Origin: Chlorops oryzae | Lineage: Eukaryota; Arthropoda; Insecta; Diptera; Chloropidae | Assembly: GCA_020466095.1 (NCBI GenBank) | Contig: CM035806.1 | Location: forward strand, 139,931,934 to 139,995,933 | DNA: 64,000 nucleotides | Direction: 5' to 3' | Shown: in pieces, positions 60,150 through 64,000 of the stretch | How positions within the stretch are numbered: position 1 is the stretch's first letter | How the letters are laid out: every line of letters starts with the position of its first letter | Program-made: the position numbers and the translations under genes | The notes under the pieces: generated by a model | What the model was told of the DNA's origin: nothing | What the model saw: the letters and a program-made list of their open reading frames with translations, nothing else | Databases searched by the model: none

Positions 60150-61060
60150 AATGCAACATTAAGAACAAGATGTTATCCTCGACCCTGGAATATTTCAAAC
60201 ACCATTATGATCCCTAAAGCAGGAATTGATCCCTCACTCCCATTATCATATCGACCAATTTGCCTGTTGCCAGTGCTCTCAACTATGGTATGGCATTCTG
60301 GTTTAATGTTTAAAATAAAGCAAACCCTTCCAAATAATACGCACAAAAATCCTACAATCTTGGCTATATGAAAGGAAGCTCAAAATTACTTAGAAATGGA
60401 ACACACACGACAAATGAATTTGACATCTCAGCAGGCAGTGTCCTAGCGCCATTTTTATACCTGATCTATACGGCTGACCTGCCTCTATGCCCAGAGCTAT
60501 TCACTTCAACATTTGCAGATGACACACAGCAATTTTGTATGCACATAGCAATCCTGCCGTCGCCTGTCGAGCTCTCAATAATCATCGTCAAACCATTAAA
60601 CACTAGCTTCCGATGTGGAGAATAAAACTAAACGATAGCAAATGCACCCACATCACTTTAACTTTGAGTCGCAAATCATGCCCTCTAATTATGATTAACG
60701 ACACACGTGTACCACAGGCCAATGGAGTGAAGTATCTTGGCATTCACTTGGATCGCGGACTCACATGACGCAATCATCATATTGAGGCCAAACGCAACCA
60801 AATGAAGCTGAGCGCCCAAAAAAATGCACTGGCTACTTAACACAGTCAGTCAAGATTGCGGCTCGAACACAAAGTGCTTCTTTATAACGCAACAATAAAG
60901 CTTATATGGACTTGTGGCTCCCAGGTCTGGGGAAAGGGAGTAACTCTATAATAGACATTATACAACGCTCGCAATCCAACAAATCATTCGGAGTATCACT
61001 GGTGCTCCATGGTTTATAAAAAAAAGACGAAAACATACATACAAGACCTTTGTATCGCGA
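60150..61060 (+). pseudogene. Jockey-clade non-LTR retrotransposon reverse transcriptase relic
   Basis: Three successive reading frames give pieces of one reverse transcriptase in the right order. At 60183-60300 the translation contains PKAGIDPSLPLSYRPICLLP, the YRPI-SLL region. At 60368-60580 it contains SAGSVLAPFLYLIYTADLP followed by FADDT, the catalytic palm motif. At 60616-60920 it contains VKYLGIHLDRGLT and, after a stop and further shifts, HKVLLYNATIKLIWTCGSQVWG, the conserved C-terminal part. Weak similarity may continue to about 61060 (SITGAPWFI). The order and wording are those of Jockey/X/BS-type insect LINEs. The segment between the first two blocks is largely deleted, QG before SVL is replaced by AG, and stops and frameshifts abound, so it is inactive. 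No 3' tail or target duplication was found. Confidence 0.85.
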
Positions 61061-61575
61061 TGGTGGAAAACGTGCTTATTTCATTAAGCCGCAAATATTG
61101 CATGCGGTTCTCTCAACATCCGAAATCATTAGCCAGAAATTTACTGTTAACAAACAGTTATATCACGGCTTAAAAGACGTGACCTGCCATCACTATTTCA
61201 GGCCATATCTTCATAATTTCTTCCTCTCATACTCTTCACAGCTCATGAGAAATCATCATGCTCACATCTAAAGGCAGGATTGTTCATGCGTTGGCATGGA
61301 TTTAACGCCAAACAATATATAATACATAGTTATAGTTATACTTTTTAGTCCTTAGTCAATTCTTCTGAATGCATCTCCAAAAGGGAAAATAACTATAATT
61401 GAAGGGCAGCCGCGAATAACGTTGCAAACGCCAATTTTTGAAAAACGGTTTTTTTTGCATATTCTCTTTGACATGCTTCTTTTACATTGCTCCAACAATA
61501 AATCATCCAAAATTTTGCACCTTAGATCGATCAAATCGCAATTAGAAAGAGTCAGTCAGTCGAAGAACGTTGTAA

Positions 61576-62016
61576 GTGCATAACAAAATGATGCGATCTG
61601 AATTATCAAATTTAATTGACAAGTGCCACCGAGGTACAAAACGAAAAGCTAATGTCGAAAATTGGAAAGACAATAGAAGAAAGAGTTTAAGAAATAGTGT
61701 AAAAGCTTATATTTCAAGAAAAAATAAGAGTTTACCTGAAAAAAACGCTCCTAACCAGGTAACATGGAATAACGTTTCAAGTGCACATAAAATTATGTTT
61801 CATTGAAATTATAATTTTATAGGTTTGTGATTGTCGATGCTGCTTTTATTGTAAAAGATTTAGCATACAGCAAATCAGGGACCATTTTCATAAGTTCATA
61901 AGCTCCTTCGGGACGAACCTATAAGATTAAGTGAGGAAAAGAAAAAGGATCTACTGGCAATGGCATCATATTTGCCTGAGAGCTACGCCGAGTTCTATAA
62001 ATCGGTCTGCGTTTAA
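61576..62016 (+). pseudogene. Two-exon mini-gene inside the 1.1-kb element, cysteine-rich, one frameshift
   Basis: Exon 1 (61576-61758) encodes about 61 basic residues, including RGTKRKANVENWKDNRRKSL and SRKNKSLPEKNAPNQ. A fly-sized 64-nt intron follows (61759-61822, GTAACA...TTTTATAG). Exon 2 continues in frame with VCDCRCCFYCKRFSIQQIRD, a cysteine cluster, and then HFHKF. In that frame a stop comes at 61922-61924. A one-base shift near 61900 opens LRDEPIRLSEEKKKDLLAMA and runs to a stop at 62014-62016. AATAAA at 62108-62113 could be its poly-A signal. The basic stretch, Asn-Trp-Lys motif, Cys cluster and EEK-helix order resemble an N-terminal domain I have seen in predicted insect transposon proteins, but I cannot name the family. 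It may be a truncated transposase or DNA-binding protein. No catalytic core is present. Confidence 0.5.
61759..61822 (+). other. Predicted 64-nt intron of the element-borne mini-gene
   Basis: GTAACA donor after CAG and ATTTTATAG acceptor. Removing it joins two frames that are both amino-acid-like, whereas reading through gives a stop at 61804. The length is typical of short fly introns. One AATAACGTT motif lies inside it. Confidence 0.5.
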
Positions 62017-62107
62017 ATTTAGCAATATCTTTGAAGTTTAGTTTTAAGTTCTTGAAAAGAATTTTCGTTGCATACTGGATTTATGTTTTTGTTATATAGT
62101 TTTTTGT

Positions 62108-62113
62108 AATAAA
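62108..62113 (+). terminator. Possible poly-A signal AATAAA of the mini-gene
   Basis: AATAAA lies about 95 bp after the last stop codon of the mini-gene and inside the element. The AT-rich context makes a chance match fairly likely. Confidence 0.3.
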
Positions 62114-62526
62114 TTATTTTTAAATCTCTATGATGTATCCTTTATTTTAAACACAGAAACTAATGGAAGAAAATTTCTTTGGAAGAAGTATTTTTTATCG
62201 AATAACGTTTCAAATGACATCGTACTCTCTGTTGCGAAACGTGGAATAACGTTTTAACAAGCAACGAGTTTTGGATATGAAACGTTCTTCCATTTTAAAA
62301 TGTTACAATATATCATTTACTAAACAAATATTATAATTACACAATTTTTTTTTTTCTAAAATGGTTTTTTAAACTAAATACTTTGATAATAAATTTAAAA
62401 AAAAAATACAGAAATTGTCTTCTTATTTTAAAACGTTTTTTGCGAATTGTGAACAACTTGAATTCTGTCACTTACAACGTTATTCGCGGCTGCCCTTCAA
62501 TTGTATATCATGAATTGACTAGTGTT

Positions 62527-62890
62527 AGGGTAGGTTAGGTTAGGTTAAGTGAGGTTAGGTTAGGTTAGGTTAGGTTAAGTAAGGTTAGGTTAGGCTAGGT
62601 TAAGTAAGGTTAGGTTAGGTTAGGTTAGGTTAGGTTAGGTTAGGTTAGGTTAGGTTAGGTTAGGTTAGGTTAGGTTAGGTTAGGTTAGGTTAGGTTAGGT
62701 TAGGTTAGGTTAGGTTAGGTTAGGTTAGGTTAGGTTAAGGTTAGGTAGGTAAGGTAAGGTAAGGTAAGGTAAGGTAAGGTTAGGTTAAGTTAGGTTAGGT
62801 TAAGTTAGGTTAGGTTAGGCTAGGTTAGGTTAGATCAGGTTAGGTTAGGTTAGATTAGGTAAGATTAGTTAGGTTATGTTAGGTTATGTT
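62527..62890. repeat. Interstitial (TTAGG)n array
   Basis: About 360 bp of TTAGG pentamers on the plus strand, with a central block of about 25 perfect units (about 62610-62736) and degenerate flanks that include TAAGG and GTAAG variants. TTAGG is the ancestral arthropod telomere repeat, but Diptera have lost it, so this is most simply an interstitial microsatellite. It begins 25 bp after the 1.1-kb DNA element and ends at the dispersed repeat below. Confidence 0.95.
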
Positions 62891-63115
62891 AGGGTGACTG
62901 CCCCCTTTCAGGGTACACACTTAGGCCGCATATGGGCCCGTTGTGATACCACGAGGGAAGGCATGCCTCCCTAGTTAGCCGTTTGGTGGAGCCAATTGGA
63001 CTCATTTATGAAGTGAGCCATTTCTTTCATTCGAACAGATGATAGCTCGGTGAGGGAGAAGAAGAAGAAGAAGAATACGAGCAGTCTGGATCTTCTCCTG
63101 GCCAGACCCGAGCAG
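62891..63115 (+). repeat. Dispersed repeat, GTTGTGATACCACGA family, second copy
   Basis: GGGCCCGTTGTGATACCACGA and the GATGATAGCTCGGTGAGG stretch correspond in order to the copy at 38445-38620. It directly abuts the TTAGG array. CAGTCTGGATCTTCTCCTGG and AGCAGTTACACATGAGGTGG farther on suggest retroelement 3'-end sequence. I cannot assign the family. Confidence 0.55.
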
Positions 63116-64000
63116 TTACACATGAGGTGGCTCATTGATTCTTCTTTCTTCTCCGATCTGCAACTTCTACAGTATAAAAGACCTGAATTATTAATTGACT
63201 GCTTTTATATTAGGTCAATCTTGCTCTCCGATTTTTCGGCAATTCCTCTCTGTAGTTGCGTTGAACGGCAACTGTTATTTTTCGACTTTTACTTCATTCG
63301 CGAAGGGATCATTTTCACAATACTGTTACTCTGTTATATATATTATATATATATTTTTTTTTTTTTAATAAACTTTGTAAAAGTATAGGTACAAATTTGT
63401 AGTTCGTTATTTGTTTTGATCAAATATAGGTTTCATAAACTTCAGAAAACGAAAAATTGGTATTTTAAATATTTTGGGAAAAAATAAAAATGAATCGATT
63501 TAATTGATTTCTTGTTTTAATTAATCATCCGACATCGATTTATGATTATGCATGCCTTTTATTAATCGAAAATCGATTGTTTCTTAAATTTTACAACTCT
63601 AGTCTGAGTACATTATCATCCCATTGCTTGCACACTCAGGCGGCTTCAAATTCACATTCAAATTCAAATTCGAATCGAATCGAATCTTATATTTCAATTT
63701 AATTACGCCGATATATATGCAATGTTTTTTAATACGAATTTCTATTTTCCGCCACATTTCATAAATGGGGACGCCCCTTTATGCGTTCGTATCATAACTA
63801 CAAGACATACACAATGGCTATACAAATTTATGCTAGAAATTATTGTAGCATTAAAATTTCTGTTGTTCGTTGGACATATCAATTAATTTCACACTTGCAC
63901 GAGCCTCTAAATTATTATTTCAATGGACAGGACAGGATAGGACAGGAAAGGACAGCAAAGGACGACACAAGACGAAAACGAAATCCAACACTATTGAGGA
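63116..64000. other. Non-coding DNA to the window end
   Basis: AT-rich, with TATA repeats (63335-63352), AAATTC/GAATC repeats (63655-63687) and GGACA pentamers (63925-63965). No gene was recognised. Confidence 0.5.

Larger units (their letters stand above)
61397..62502. mobile_element. 1.1-kb DNA element with 28-bp perfect TIRs and repeated AATAACGTT motifs
   Basis: Positions 61397-61424 are the exact reverse complement of 62475-62502 (ends begin AATTGAAGGGCAGCCGCGAA). AATAACGTT occurs near both ends and internally at about 61768, 62200 and 62244, usually as GAATAACGTTTCAA, suggesting a repeated protein-binding site. A small two-exon gene lies inside. The flanks are ACTAT and GTATA with no clear target duplication. 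Perfect TIRs imply recent movement. I do not recognise the superfamily. Confidence 0.8.

Noticed and set aside
61733..61760. Minus-strand TTTTTTTCAG|GTAAAC ratchet-like site
   Set aside because: It lies in the coding part of a transposon, on the opposite strand to the other sites, with a weak donor.
62527..62890. True telomere or telomere-proximal DNA
   Set aside because: The array is short, degenerate at both sides and flanked by ordinary interspersed repeats; Diptera do not use TTAGG telomeres.

Overview
The window looks like non-coding DNA from a higher fly (Diptera, Brachycera). It is visibly AT-rich and crowded with microsatellites and small transposons. It has a Jockey-type non-LTR retrotransposon relic, very small MITEs, and two textbook fly-type recursive splice sites. 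I cannot name the species. The tephritid/acalyptrate-like character is only an impression from the repeat types. I found no host protein-coding exon that I can support. Almost all the open frames are low-complexity translations of microsatellites or random short ORFs.

The best reading is the interior of one very large intron of a plus-strand gene. Juxtaposed 3'/5' splice sites, each with a strong polypyrimidine tract followed by CAG|GTAAGY, occur at 1388/1389 and 27436/27437. A weaker one is at 38380/38381. All three are on the plus strand, about 26 kb and 11 kb apart, as expected for ratchet points of a long intron.

Layout. 1-8.6 kb: microsatellite-rich DNA with a 50-bp palindrome and two small TA-flanked MITEs. 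8.6-9.35 kb: a truncated copy of a dispersed repeat whose fuller inverse copy is at 32.4-33.25 kb. 9.4-30.5 kb: largely unique intronic DNA with microsatellites, a TTGAC-motif cluster (18.3-18.65 kb), an AGGTCA half-site cluster (24.8-25.1 kb) and the second ratchet point. 30.6-31.6 kb: a roughly 0.95-kb polypurine tract. 33.3-42.5 kb: elements ending CCCAG/CTGGG, a piggyBac-like MITE and a SINE with a tRNA-Arg-like head. 45.9-52.7 kb: a nest of at least eight insertions (Harbinger-like, hAT-like foldback, hAT MITE, tRNA-derived SINE, several MITEs). 55.2-55.7 kb: 36 perfect copies of a 12-mer. 60.1-61.1 kb: the Jockey-like relic. 61.4-62.5 kb: a 1.1-kb DNA element with 28-bp perfect TIRs, apparently carrying its own two-exon mini-gene. 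62.5-62.9 kb: a (TTAGG)n array.

The strongest biology here is the pair of ratchet points, the compact DNA element with a spliced cysteine-rich mini-gene and repeated AATAACGTT motifs, and the stratified transposon nest.
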